64,000 nucleotides of DNA from the NCBI GenBank assembly GCA_003326205.1, contig LWTK01000034.1:62001-126000 (forward strand), in the 5' to 3' direction. Source of the stretch: Nostoc sp. ATCC 43529. GTDB lineage: Bacteria; Cyanobacteriota; Cyanobacteriia; Cyanobacteriales; Nostocaceae. The translations under genes and the position numbers were made by a program. The notes beneath the pieces were generated by a model. The model made no database searches, was not told the origin of the DNA, and saw only the letters and a list, made by a program, of their open reading frames with translations. This document shows positions 46,072 through 54,947 of the stretch, piece by piece (positions within the stretch are counted from its first letter, which is position 1; each line of letters starts with the position of its first letter).

Positions 46072-48171
46072 CTACAACCAATCATTGTCTTCTTCATCAT
46101 CCCAGTTATCTTGGTAACTTGGACGAGATTTGCGGGGAGGACGGTTCTCATAGGAGGAAAAACGATTATCTCGGCTATTATCTCGGCTATTATCTCGGCT
46201 ATAGTCTCTGCCATAGTCTCGGTCTCTGTTATAGTCTCTACTATAAGAGTCGCGATCGCGATATGTATCTCTAAAAGAGTCGCGTTCCCGTTCTTTTTCG
46301 CCGCCAGTAAAGATGTCGCGGATAGTACCAAACAAATCGTCGTCTTCGTCTTCAGCGTAATACTGACGGACTTCTCGATTTAGCTCATATAAAGCATCTT
46401 GCAGGTCGGCGTAGGCTTGGTCAATACCGCGATCGTCGTTTTCCTTGAGACTTTCTCGTAATTCTTGGCAAATATTATCAATTCTTTGGCGGCGGTTGCG
46501 GGCAAACTGCATCCCAAATTCCAAGGCGACTTCTCTAAGTTGTCGTTCTGCTTGGAAAATCAACGCCTCCGAACGAGTCCGTTTTTCTACTCGTTCTTTA
46601 CGTTCCCGGTCAACATCGGCGTATTTTTGAGCATCCTGAATCATCCGATTTACTTCTGATTCGGTCAAGGTAGAAGCACCTTGAATGGTGATACTCTGTT
46701 CTCTGCCAGTGGTTCTATCTAAAGCCGTTACCTGTAAAATTCCGTTGGCATCGATATCAAAGGATACTTGAACTTGGGGAATACCTCGTGGGGCTGGTGG
46801 GATGCCGTACAGCTTAAACCGTCCTAAAGACTTGTTATTTGCTGCCATGTCTCGTTCGCCCTGGACTACGTGAATTTCCACAGTATTTTGATTGTTTTCT
46901 GATGTCGAAAATATATCAGAGCGGCGTACTGGAATGGTGGTATTGCGGGGAATCAGTTTTTTCATCACACCGCCGATGGTTTCCAGTCCCAAAGACAGCG
47001 GTGTGACATCTAAAAGCAGGACATCTTTGAGTTCGCCTGCGAGAATACCTGCTTGAATGGCTGCACCCACTCCCACTACTTCATCTGGGTTGACGTTTTC
47101 GTTGGGTTCGATGCCAATCAAATCGCGTACTAACTGCTTCACCATTGGCATTCTTGTGGAACCGCCAACTAACACAACTTCTTCAATGTCTCTCGGTGTG
47201 AGTCCGGCGTCTTTGAGGGCGCGTTTCACAGGTGTCCGCAATCGCCCAATCAAATCACCGCATAAACCTTCAAACTGGGAACGAGTGAGACGAGTTTCCA
47301 GATGTTTGGGGCCTTCTTGGTCGGCAGCAATAAAAGGTAAGTTAATATCAGTAACGCTGACAGCAGAAAGTTCAATTTTGGCTTTTTCCGCAGCTTCCAT
47401 CAGACGTTGCAAAGCTTGGCGATCGCGTCTTAAGTCTACCCCTTCTGTTTCCAGAAATTGCTCTGCTAACCAATCTACTATTACTTTATCAAAATCATTG
47501 CCACCAAGTTGTGTGTCTCCGCTGGTAGCTTTGACTTCAAAAATACCATCGCCCACTTCCAGAATCGACACGTCAAAAGTACCACCACCCAAGTCAAATA
47601 CTAAGATCGTTTCCGTGTCACCTCGATCTAATCCATAAGCCAAAGATGCAGCAGTTGGTTCATTGAGAATCCGCAGTACCTCTAAACCAGCAATTCTGCC
47701 AGCATCACGGGTTGCTTGCCGCTGAGAATCGTTAAAATAAGCGGGTACTGTAATCACTGCCCCAGTCACTGGTTCGCCCAAATAGCGACTAGCATCGTCG
47801 GCTAATTTCTTCAGCACCATTGCTGAAATTTCTTCCGGGGCAAAATCTTTACTCAGCCGGGGGCAAGCTACTTTAATATTACCTACTTCGTCTTTGCGAA
47901 TCGTATAGGGTACGCGCTTTGATTCTGGACTAAGTTCGCCATACTTGCGCCCGATAAAGCGCTTGACTGCAAAAAACGTATTTTGGGGATTGAGGACGGT
48001 TTGTCGCCGTGCCATTTGCCCAACCACCCTTTCGCCATCTTTACTAAAGCCAACAACGGAGGGGGTCGTTCGCATTCCTTCTGCATTGGCAATCACCACC
48101 GGCTTGCCACCCTCCATCACGGCGACTACTGAGTTGGTTGTACCCAAGTCGATGCCGACTACCTTGCCCAT
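46072..48171 (-). CDS. dnaK: Hsp70 chaperone DnaK (DnaK3-like long C-terminus)
   Basis: 699 residues. Start [18 protein letters not shown], ATPase signatures [12 protein letters not shown] (about 195) and [10 protein letters not shown] (about 333), substrate domain about 390-505. The C-terminal ~80 residues are low-complexity and Arg/Asp/Ser/Tyr rich ([12 protein letters not shown]), partly from 12-bp tandem DNA repeats at about 46160-46200, ending EEDNDWL instead of EEVD/EEVK. This resembles cyanobacterial DnaK3, associated with membranes. Paired with the dnaJ gene downstream. No CIRCE operator was seen. Confidence 0.95.
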   Translation of the reverse strand: MGKVVGIDLGTTNSVVAVMEGGKPVVIANAEGMRTTPSVVGFSKDGERVVGQMARRQTVLNPQNTFFAVKRFIGRKYGELSPESKRVPYTIRKDEVGNIKVACPRLSKDFAPEEISAMVLKKLADDASRYLGEPVTGAVITVPAYFNDSQRQATRDAGRIAGLEVLRILNEPTAASLAYGLDRGDTETILVFDLGGGTFDVSILEVGDGIFEVKATSGDTQLGGNDFDKVIVDWLAEQFLETEGVDLRRDRQALQRLMEAAEKAKIELSAVSVTDINLPFIAADQEGPKHLETRLTRSQFEGLCGDLIGRLRTPVKRALKDAGLTPRDIEEVVLVGGSTRMPMVKQLVRDLIGIEPNENVNPDEVVGVGAAIQAGILAGELKDVLLLDVTPLSLGLETIGGVMKKLIPRNTTIPVRRSDIFSTSENNQNTVEIHVVQGERDMAANNKSLGRFKLYGIPPAPRGIPQVQVSFDIDANGILQVTALDRTTGREQSITIQGASTLTESEVNRMIQDAQKYADVDRERKERVEKRTRSEALIFQAERQLREVALEFGMQFARNRRQRIDNICQELRESLKENDDRGIDQAYADLQDALYELNREVRQYYAEDEDDDLFGTIRDIFTGGEKERERDSFRDTYRDRDSYSRDYNRDRDYGRDYSRDNSRDNSRDNRFSSYENRPPRKSRPSYQDNWDDEEDNDWL

Positions 48172-48439
48172 GCGTTACTCTTCTCCTAAAGTGCCTAAAG
48201 TGTTTTATATATTTATTATGATTGGGTGGAACTACCTCTAGCTTTGTGCTACAGGGTGAAAACACCTCAATGGTATAATAGTCGTCATTAAGGTAGTAAG
48301 TTAAAAAGTTCAGCTAGACGAGATAGTTGCAAGACTAGGATAGCATTGACGATGCTTGGTGTGTCCAAGCAGCCTCAATTGTTGTTATCCAGTTAATTGT
48401 GTTTACTGTATCTATAAAATTGCTAAATAGTTCACAAAT
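48172..48439. other. Divergent spacer between dnaK and the M28 peptidase
   Basis: 268 bp with no gene. It must hold both promoters; no known heat-shock operator was recognised. Confidence 0.45.
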
Positions 48440-49288
48440 TTGAATTTAACAGAGCGATTACAAACTTCCCTCAATGAGATAGCGCGAGAACGCGATCCTT
48501 ACATAGCAACAGCTGGCCATTTTTTTGTCCAAGAATATATTCGCCAGCAATTTTCCCAATGGGGAAGTGTGGAAATCCACACCTTCCAAGTTAGGGGTAA
48601 AACTTGTAAGAACTTGATCTTAAATTTACCTTCCAAAACTGGACAGCAAAAAAAAGATTTGCCGCCTATTTTAATTGGTGCCCACTATGATGCTGTTCCT
48701 GGAACACCAGGCGCAGATGATAACGCCACAGGTGTAGCGGTGTTGCTGGAATTAGCGAGAAAGTTTGCTGCCGAACCAATCAGATATCCATTAAGGCTGG
48801 TTGCTTTCGACATGGAAGAATATGGCTTACTGGGTAGCGCTGACTATGCAGCTTTGTTGCGCGAACAAAAGCAACAGTTACGTTTAATGATTTCGCTAGA
48901 GATGCTCGGCTATAAAGATTCTACAGCCGGTTCTCAAAGCTACCCGCCTTTTTTACACCGCTTCTACCCTAATAGCGGCGATTTTATTGCTTTAATTGGC
49001 AATTGGCGGACAATTGGCGACTTAATTGGTATGAGTCGTAGTATTCGTAAAGTTGGCGTACCTAGTCAATGGCTACCCGTACCAAATAAAGGTTTAATAG
49101 TTCCCCAAACCAGACTTAGCGATCATGCACCTTTTTGGGATTTGGGTTATCCGGCGATGATGGTCACAGATACAGCATTTTTACGGAATCCACATTATCA
49201 CAAACCTAGTGACACAGTTGCTAGTTTGGATTTAGATTTTCTTAGCGGTGTATGTGAAGGTTTAGAGATGGGAATTAGGCGATTGTAA
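48440..49288 (+). CDS. M28 family metallopeptidase
   Basis: 282 residues, TTG start at 48440. Zinc residues are identifiable: His and Asp in GAHYDAVPGTPGADDNATG (about 81-99) including the bridging Asp, Glu in FDMEEYGLLGSADY (catalytic Glu-Glu pair, about 122), and His in LSDHAPFWDLGYPAMMVTDT (about 231). No signal peptide, so probably cytoplasmic. It would be an aminopeptidase; substrate not predictable. Divergent from dnaK. Confidence 0.88.
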   Translation: MNLTERLQTSLNEIARERDPYIATAGHFFVQEYIRQQFSQWGSVEIHTFQVRGKTCKNLILNLPSKTGQQKKDLPPILIGAHYDAVPGTPGADDNATGVAVLLELARKFAAEPIRYPLRLVAFDMEEYGLLGSADYAALLREQKQQLRLMISLEMLGYKDSTAGSQSYPPFLHRFYPNSGDFIALIGNWRTIGDLIGMSRSIRKVGVPSQWLPVPNKGLIVPQTRLSDHAPFWDLGYPAMMVTDTAFLRNPHYHKPSDTVASLDLDFLSGVCEGLEMGIRRL

Positions 49289-49301
49289 GGGTAGAGAAGC
49301 G

Positions 49302-49393
49302 ATTACCCCTCCCTAACCCTCCCCTTGTAAAGGGGAGGGAACTAGATTTTCCGGTTTCTCCCCTTTATAAGGGGGGATTAAGGGGGGTAATTA
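49302..49393. repeat. CCCTCCCCTT/AAGGGGAGGG palindromic repeat, copy 1
   Basis: Two GC-rich inverted stems (ACCCTCCCCTTGTAAAGGGG and CCCCTTTATAAGGGGGG) with a TTCCGG-containing spacer. Same family as copies at 50384, 50883 and 54724; this one is in the opposite orientation. Confidence 0.8.
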
Positions 49394-49483
49394 TTTTTTG
49401 AATCGGTATAAATATTGTTGACGGTTGACTGTTGACAGTTATTTAGGATTAAACTACTAATACGAAAAGTGTTGCCGACAAAA

Positions 49484-49516
49484 AGATCCCCGACTTTTTA
49501 GAAAAGTCGGGGATCT
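49484..49516 (-). terminator. Perfect 15-bp stem terminator
   Basis: AGATCCCCGACTTTT (49484-49498) pairs without mismatch with AAAAGTCGGGGATCT (49502-49516), 3-nt loop. It sits 20 bp after the stop of the minus-strand gene 49536-49973; the T-tract within the stem gives termination in either direction. Confidence 0.8.
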
Positions 49517-49535
49517 GATTTGTTGTTTAGATGGA

Positions 49536-49973
49536 TTATTGCAGCAAAGGAGTTTTGCCGTTACCGTTAGTTGACGCATTCGCAATTGCAGCTTGAGCGG
49601 GTTGGGTAACAAGAACCGTTGTAACTGGAGTAACTTTTGAACTAGATTGTTTAGTTCGTTTTCGAGTAGAGCCGCCAGCCTTGGAATACTCCATACTTTT
49701 TTTGCCGTAGACAGTTGCAACTCCAGTTAGCATACGTTCAGACATTTCGGAGAGAGCTTCCTCGTTCTGAGCAACTGTTTTACGCGATTCTTCAAGATTG
49801 GACAAAAGAGTGTTATGAGCTTCTACGCTTGCACGGGTACTATTGATTAGATTGTTGTAGGCTTCAATACTTAACCCATGTCCGAAATTCAGATTTTCAT
49901 CAATGGATTTAAGCAAGGCTAGACGACGTTGAGCTTTGTCAATAGTAGCAGAACCACGAGTTCTTAAAGACAT
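49536..49973 (-). CDS. Hypothetical protein, helical with basic C-terminal tail
   Basis: 145 residues. About 1-95 is predicted helical (coiled-coil-like, LSNLEESRKTVAQNEEALSEM); about 95-145 is low-complexity, basic then Ala/Thr/Asn-rich. A good SD (AAGGA) precedes the ATG on the minus strand, and a strong terminator follows the stop, so it is a real transcription unit. No known domain. It lies among accessory DNA. Confidence 0.6.
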   Translation of the reverse strand: MSLRTRGSATIDKAQRRLALLKSIDENLNFGHGLSIEAYNNLINSTRASVEAHNTLLSNLEESRKTVAQNEEALSEMSERMLTGVATVYGKKSMEYSKAGGSTRKRTKQSSSKVTPVTTVLVTQPAQAAIANASTNGNGKTPLLQ

Positions 49974-50163
49974 GAGATATCCTTTTTTGATAATCCTTTT
50001 TCAAAATAGTGGAGTATCCTTTTGTCTGAGATGGGTAGTTTTGGGGATTTATTTCATTAAAACTTCAACGAAATAATTACTAGGTTGCCTGTGTTTTTAC
50101 TCATGTTTAATATCAATTTTTTATTTGAGGATAAGTGCAATCAGCAAAAGTAATCGCCAAAAT

Positions 50164-50383
50164 AAAAATTGCAGCCGCAAAATTATAAAAACGACCGCAA
50201 AAATAAAAATTGCGGTCGCAAAATTATAAATACGACCACCAAAATCAAAATTGCGGTCGCAAAATTATAAATACGACCGTAAAAATCAAAATTGCAGTCG
50301 CAAAATCATAAATGCGACCGTAAATATAAAAATTGCAGTCGCAAAATTATAAATGCCACTGCTGAAATCACAAATGCAGTCGA
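50164..50383. repeat. 41-bp tandem repeat array, about five units
   Basis: Units AAAATTGCGGTCGCAAAATT..ATACGACCGTAAAAATC repeat about 5.3 times with 5-15% divergence. Each unit contains GCGGTCG and CGACCGC (or GCAGTCG/CGACCGT), so units can form hairpins. It lacks unique spacers and is therefore not a CRISPR array. It lies upstream of the hypothetical gene 49536-49973, where it could act as a regulatory or nucleoid-structuring element. Confidence 0.85.
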
Positions 50384-50472
50384 ATTACCCCCCTTAATCC
50401 CCCCTTGTTAAGGGGGGAAACCGGAAAATCCAGTTCCCTCCCCTTTATAAGGGGAGGGTTAGGGTGGGGTAA
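50384..50472. repeat. Palindromic CCCCTT repeat, copy 2
   Basis: ACCCCCCTTAATCCCCCC ... AAGGGGGG, then CCCTCCCCTTTATAAGGGG and AGGGTTAGGGTGGGG. The minus-strand DUF559 gene ends within this repeat. Confidence 0.85.
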
Positions 50473-50851
50473 CTTCCCTCAACCTACAAACAACTTCCCT
50501 AATTTTCTCCACCACACCATCAATATCTTGATAAACCTCTTGATTCGTAAATCTCAAAACCCTCGTACCCTTTGATTCCAAAAATGCTTGCCTTTCGCGG
50601 TCATATTCTGGGACTCCATCTTGATAGTGACTATCACCATCAATTTCTATAGCAAGCCTCAATTCTGAAGAATAAAAATCCACTACAAATTTGTCAATAC
50701 TGTATTGTCTGCGAAATTTACAGCTTTCAATTTGTTGATTTCTAAGTTTAGCCCAAACTATTTTTTCACATGGCGGCATATTGTTTCTGAGAGTTTGCCG
50801 TTTTTGCTTTTCTGAGGTTTGGTTATACAGTTTTGTCATCAGCGTTTTCAT
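50459..50851 (-). CDS. DUF559 endonuclease-domain protein
   Basis: 130 residues of the DUF559 family, related to very-short-patch repair (Vsr) endonucleases. Signature: MPPCEKIVWAKLRNQQI, FRRQYSIDKFVVDFY and the active-site-like LAIEIDGDSHY (about 85-95), RVLRFTNQEV. The family is often near mobile DNA; substrate unknown. The last codons and the stop (TPP*) are supplied by the palindromic repeat copy 2, and repeat copy 3 lies just upstream, so the gene is bracketed by repeats. Confidence 0.85.
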   Translation of the reverse strand: MKTLMTKLYNQTSEKQKRQTLRNNMPPCEKIVWAKLRNQQIESCKFRRQYSIDKFVVDFYSSELRLAIEIDGDSHYQDGVPEYDRERQAFLESKGTRVLRFTNQEVYQDIDGVVEKIREVVCRLREVTPP

Positions 50852-50882
50852 ATTCCTGGATTGTGCTTATTATTCCCAGGAT

Positions 50883-51004
50883 TACCCCCCTTAATCCCCC
50901 CTTATAAAGGGGGGAAACAAGAGATTCTTGTCCCCTCCCCTTGACAAGGGGAGGGTTAGGGAGGGGTAATTCAATAACTTGCGCGTACACCGTAACCTTT
51001 ATTA
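50883..51004. repeat. Palindromic repeat copy 3 with shared right flank
   Basis: The palindromic repeat (to about 50971) is followed by AATTCAATAACTTGCGCGTACACCGTAAC. The same extended sequence, with few changes, appears after copy 4 (to about 54845). The pair thus forms ~120-bp direct repeats around the CHAT gene and its small partner. Confidence 0.8.
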
Positions 51005-51097
51005 AGCAGGATCTAAAACTTTTTACCCCTCATCTTTCAGAAATTGAGGATAATACTGTTGAAGCTTCATCAAGATGCGTCTATCTCACACCTGCTC

Positions 51098-54000
51098 ATG
51101 AATGAACAGCGCCTACAAGCTTATTATCAGCTGATTAAAAATCTACTCAGCTGCCCTAGTGGTGAAGAACCGGAGATATTAGCGGCGAATACAGAATTGC
51201 TTGATGCTGGTTTTTTGCAGGTGTTGGCAGCAGTCGCAGATGATTTTGCACAGCAGGGAGAAGAAAATACTGCAAACTGGTTGAGAAACCTAGCAACATA
51301 TCTCACCTCAGAAACCACCCCCATCACCGAAGAAGATATAGAGACTTACGAGCAATTTTTAGTAGAAATACTGCAAGCAACAGTAGACAGCAACGGCGAT
51401 GCAGAACTAATTTACCCATTGCTGGCAGCAAATACCGATAAACTTAATCATATTTTTGCTGAACTATTGCGGCGTTGGGCAACAAATACCCTAGCAGAAG
51501 CGGAACCAGATGCAGCAGCAGACATCGTACTAGTGATTGCTAAGTTTAGTAATCGGATTAGCGATTTTCCTTTAGGTAGCAAAGCCAGCAATATGGAAAT
51601 TGCGATCGCTGGCTACGAAATCGCTCTAACTGTATACACCCGCAGCACCTTTCCTAAACAATGGGCAATATTGCAACATAATCTGGGGGCTGCTTACCGT
51701 GAAAGAATATTAGGAGAACCAGCGGAGAATATTGAATTAGCAATCGCAGCTTATAGAGCTGCACTCGAAGTATATACCCGCAGCGCCTTTCCGCAAGAAT
51801 GGGCAATGACACAAAATAATCTGGCGGCTGCTTTGAGTGACAGAATACAAGGGGAGCAAGCCGATAATATTGAAATGGCGATCGCTGCTTTTAGTGCCAC
51901 ACTGGAAGTCAGAACCCGTAATGACCTTCCTGTTGATTGGGCAACGACTCAAAATAATCTGGGGAATGCTTACCGTGTCAGAATATTCGGAGAACGATCT
52001 GAGAATATTGAATTAGCGATCGCTGCTTATAAAGCAGCATTGGAAATCAGAACCCGCAGCACCTTTCCTGTTGATTGGGCAATGACACAAAATAATCTGG
52101 GGGCTGCTTACAGTGTCAGAATATCCGGAGAACGAGCTGAGAATATTGAATTAGCGATCGCTGCTTATAAAGCAGCATTGGAAATCAGAACCCGCAGCGC
52201 CTTTCCCCAAGATTGGGCAATGACGCAAAATAATCTGGCGACTGCTTACGGTAACAGAATATTAACAGAGCGAGCTGATAATTTGGAATTGGCTATCGCT
52301 GCTTTTACTGACACACTGGAAGTATACACCCGCAGCGCCTTTCCCCAAGATTGGGCAAGAACGCAAAATAATCTGGGGCTTGCTTACCATGACAGAATAT
52401 TAGGAAAACGAGCCGAGAATATTGAATTAGCTATCACTGCTTATTCTGCTGCACTCGAAGTCTTAAACCGCAGCACCTTTCCCCAAGATTGGGCAATGAC
52501 GCAAAATAATCTAGCTAATGCTTACCTTGACAGAATATTAGGAAAACGAGCCGGGAATATTGAATTAGCAATCAATGCTTATTTTGCTGCACTGTCCGTA
52601 TATACCCACAGCGCCTTTCCTGAGAAATGGGCAATGACGCAAAATAATCTGGGGAATGCTTACCGTAACCGAATATTCGGAGAGAAAACCGAGAATATTG
52701 AAATCGCGATCGGTGCTTATTCTGCTGCACTCGAAGTATACACCCGCATAACCTTTCCCGAAAACCATGCAAAAACTTTGTTCAATCTCGGCATATTATA
52801 TCAACGAGAAAAACAGTTTAACTTAGCTTACGAAAAATTTGTTGCGGCAATAGAAACAATCGAAGCCTTGCGCGGAGATATTGTTTCTGGTGAGGAAGCC
52901 AAGCGTAAACAAGCAGAAGAATGGAATCAACTTTATAGATGCATGGCGGAAGTTTGCCTAGCATTGGCAAGAGATACTGAAGCAATAGAATATATTGAAC
53001 GTAGCAAAACCCGGAATTTAGTAGAACTGTTAGCCAAAGCAACATTAACAAGTCTAGAAAATCTACCTTTAGTCGGTCGCAGCATCCACTTTGGAGAAAT
53101 TCAAAACCTCTTAGACAACAAAACTGCAATCATAGAATGGTATCTTTTTGATGATTGTTTTCGCGCTTTCATCATCAGCCGCGACAATAACAAGCCAGCC
53201 ATTTGGCATTCTAAAGAACAAGACTTAGATGCTTTAATCGATTGGAGAAATGAATATCTAGGCGATTACTACAACCTGGAAGACCAAGATAAAATTCAAT
53301 GGCAGAATCACCTAGAAGAACGCCTGAAAAAGTTAGCAGAAATTCTGCATCTCGAGGAAATATTAGACCAAATACCCAAACAATACGAGAGATTAATCCT
53401 CATTCCTCATCGCTACTTACACCTGTTTCCTCTCCATGCTTTACCTGTCAAAGAATCATACCTAATTGATTTATTCCCTAACGGCGTAAGCTATGCGCCC
53501 AGTTGTCAAATTCTCCAACAAGTCCAACTGCGTCAACGTCCTGATTTTCAATCTTTCTTTGCCATCCAAAACCCCACAGAAGATTTATATCAAGACTACG
53601 AAAAAGATTTAGGTGCAGTTGCAGCCATTAAGAAACAATTTACTCAACATCAGATTTTAAAGCAAGACCAAGCTAAAAAATCAGCAATTCTCTGTATTAA
53701 TGAAAATCCTCACAATGTCACACTACATGAAAAGTTGCTGAAAGCTAACTGTGCTTTTTTCTTTTGTCATGGATATTTTAACTTTGCTTCTCCCCAAGAT
53801 TCTGGTTTACAGTTAGCTGATGGAAACCTGACTTTAGCAGATATCATTACTCACTTCAAACTAGAAAACTGTCGTTTAGTCACTCTCTCTGCTTGCGAAA
53901 CTGGTTTGACGGACTTCAGAAGCACGAGTGATGAATACATTGGTTTACCCAGTGGATTTTTGTTAGCTGGTAGCACCAATGTAGTTAGTAGCCTTTGGAC

Positions 54001-54277
54001 AGTTAGTGCTACAGCTACAGCTTTATTAATGATTAAATTTTACGAAGAACTCCAGCAGCAAAATAATATTGTATTAGCTTTAAATACAGCACAACGTTGG
54101 TTAAGGAATACAACAGTCAAAGGCTTTCAAGATTGGCTGAGTAACTCATCACTTAGTTTAGTTTGGCAGGCACAACTCAATGAATACTTTGCTACTAGTT
54201 ATGAAAATGCCTCAACCAAACCGTTTGCATCACCTTTTTATTGGGCTGCTTTTTGTAACATAGGTAAAGGAGTTTAG
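51098..54277 (+). CDS. TPR-CHAT protease (caspase-like)
   Basis: About 1059 residues from ATG 51098 (MNEQRLQAYYQLIKNLL); an upstream in-frame TTG at 51044 is weaker. The middle (about 170-585) holds nine 46-residue TPR-like repeats with consensus NIELAIAAY.AALEVYTR..FP..WAMTQNNL. The CHAT domain is C-terminal (about 670-1059): catalytic His in FFFCHGYFNF (about 890) and Cys in TLSACETGL (about 931), so it is likely active as a cysteine protease. CHAT enzymes are known effectors, for example activating gasdermins or Csx30 in other systems. It is followed after 3 bp by a small acidic gene. Confidence 0.93.
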   Translation: MNEQRLQAYYQLIKNLLSCPSGEEPEILAANTELLDAGFLQVLAAVADDFAQQGEENTANWLRNLATYLTSETTPITEEDIETYEQFLVEILQATVDSNGDAELIYPLLAANTDKLNHIFAELLRRWATNTLAEAEPDAAADIVLVIAKFSNRISDFPLGSKASNMEIAIAGYEIALTVYTRSTFPKQWAILQHNLGAAYRERILGEPAENIELAIAAYRAALEVYTRSAFPQEWAMTQNNLAAALSDRIQGEQADNIEMAIAAFSATLEVRTRNDLPVDWATTQNNLGNAYRVRIFGERSENIELAIAAYKAALEIRTRSTFPVDWAMTQNNLGAAYSVRISGERAENIELAIAAYKAALEIRTRSAFPQDWAMTQNNLATAYGNRILTERADNLELAIAAFTDTLEVYTRSAFPQDWARTQNNLGLAYHDRILGKRAENIELAITAYSAALEVLNRSTFPQDWAMTQNNLANAYLDRILGKRAGNIELAINAYFAALSVYTHSAFPEKWAMTQNNLGNAYRNRIFGEKTENIEIAIGAYSAALEVYTRITFPENHAKTLFNLGILYQREKQFNLAYEKFVAAIETIEALRGDIVSGEEAKRKQAEEWNQLYRCMAEVCLALARDTEAIEYIERSKTRNLVELLAKATLTSLENLPLVGRSIHFGEIQNLLDNKTAIIEWYLFDDCFRAFIISRDNNKPAIWHSKEQDLDALIDWRNEYLGDYYNLEDQDKIQWQNHLEERLKKLAEILHLEEILDQIPKQYERLILIPHRYLHLFPLHALPVKESYLIDLFPNGVSYAPSCQILQQVQLRQRPDFQSFFAIQNPTEDLYQDYEKDLGAVAAIKKQFTQHQILKQDQAKKSAILCINENPHNVTLHEKLLKANCAFFFCHGYFNFASPQDSGLQLADGNLTLADIITHFKLENCRLVTLSACETGLTDFRSTSDEYIGLPSGFLLAGSTNVVSSLWTVSATATALLMIKFYEELQQQNNIVLALNTAQRWLRNTTVKGFQDWLSNSSLSLVWQAQLNEYFATSYENASTKPFASPFYWAAFCNIGKGV

Positions 54278-54280
54278 AAA

Positions 54281-54658
54281 ATGTCTATTTATAAAAATAG
54301 CGTCGAAGCTTTTAAGCAATTGCTTGACTCTAAATCAAATTTGCTTTCGATTCCAGACTGGGAGGAATTAGAGAAACTATCTAGTCAGTTACCAGAAGAC
54401 GATGAGGAAATCTCAGAAATTCTAGAAAATTGGTTGCAACCAGAATCCCGCAGTCAACTACTAGAAGCTTACAAGCAAAATCTCAAATTGCTTAGTGCTG
54501 CATCTCCTATTAATGTAGATATAAATATCGGAATAGCTAATAGTAAATCCCAGACTCCAGCCAATCAACCTAGCGAATCATCAAAGGAACTTACAGAAAA
54601 TGCTATAAAAAGGAATTCTCCTTTATCTGACAATAAAAAACCACAACCAAAACCATGA
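54281..54658 (+). CDS. Small acidic partner of the CHAT protease
   Basis: 125 residues, starting 3 bp after the CHAT stop, so surely co-transcribed and possibly coupled. About 1-80 is helical and acidic (LPEDDEEISEILENWL), then a disordered Ser/Pro/Asn tail. No known domain. As an adjacent gene in a CHAT operon it could be a substrate, adaptor or inhibitor (inference). Its disordered tail would suit proteolytic processing. Confidence 0.7.
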   Translation: MSIYKNSVEAFKQLLDSKSNLLSIPDWEELEKLSSQLPEDDEEISEILENWLQPESRSQLLEAYKQNLKLLSAASPINVDINIGIANSKSQTPANQPSESSKELTENAIKRNSPLSDNKKPQPKP

Positions 54659-54723
54659 AAAATTGTAGTAGCTTCGCTTAGAGGTTGTTTTAAAAGTAGT
54701 ATGTTGTGATTTTAATCGAATTA

Positions 54724-54866
54724 TTACCCCCCTTAATCCCCCCTTATAAAGGGGGGAAAAAGAGATCCAGTTCCCTCCCCTTTATAAGGGGAGGGTTAGG
54801 GTGGGGTAATTCGATAACTTGTGTGTACACCGTAGCTTTATAAGGGGAGGGTTAGGGTGTGGTAAA
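54724..54866. repeat. Palindromic repeat copy 4 with shared right flank and partial duplicate
   Basis: Complete palindromic copy (to about 54812), then AATTCGATAACTTGTGTGTACACCGTAGC matching the flank of copy 3, then a partial duplicate TTTATAAGGGGAGGGTTAGGG (to 54866). It separates the small acidic gene from the membrane-protein gene. Confidence 0.8.
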
Positions 54867-54947
54867 AAAATTTATACATCAATCATGACTTTTCAAACAT
54901 CCTCTTAACCCAAACTACAATTTACAATAAAAATCTTAGCCAAAATC

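Noticed and set aside
48172..48439. CIRCE/HrcA operator upstream of dnaK
   Set aside because: The TTAGCACTC-N9-GAGTGCTAA pattern is absent.
49457..49720. 87-codon minus-strand frame
   Set aside because: Overlaps the better-supported gene 49536-49973 and runs through its terminator.
50164..50383. Possible CRISPR array
   Set aside because: Units are contiguous with no unique spacers, and no cas genes are in the window.
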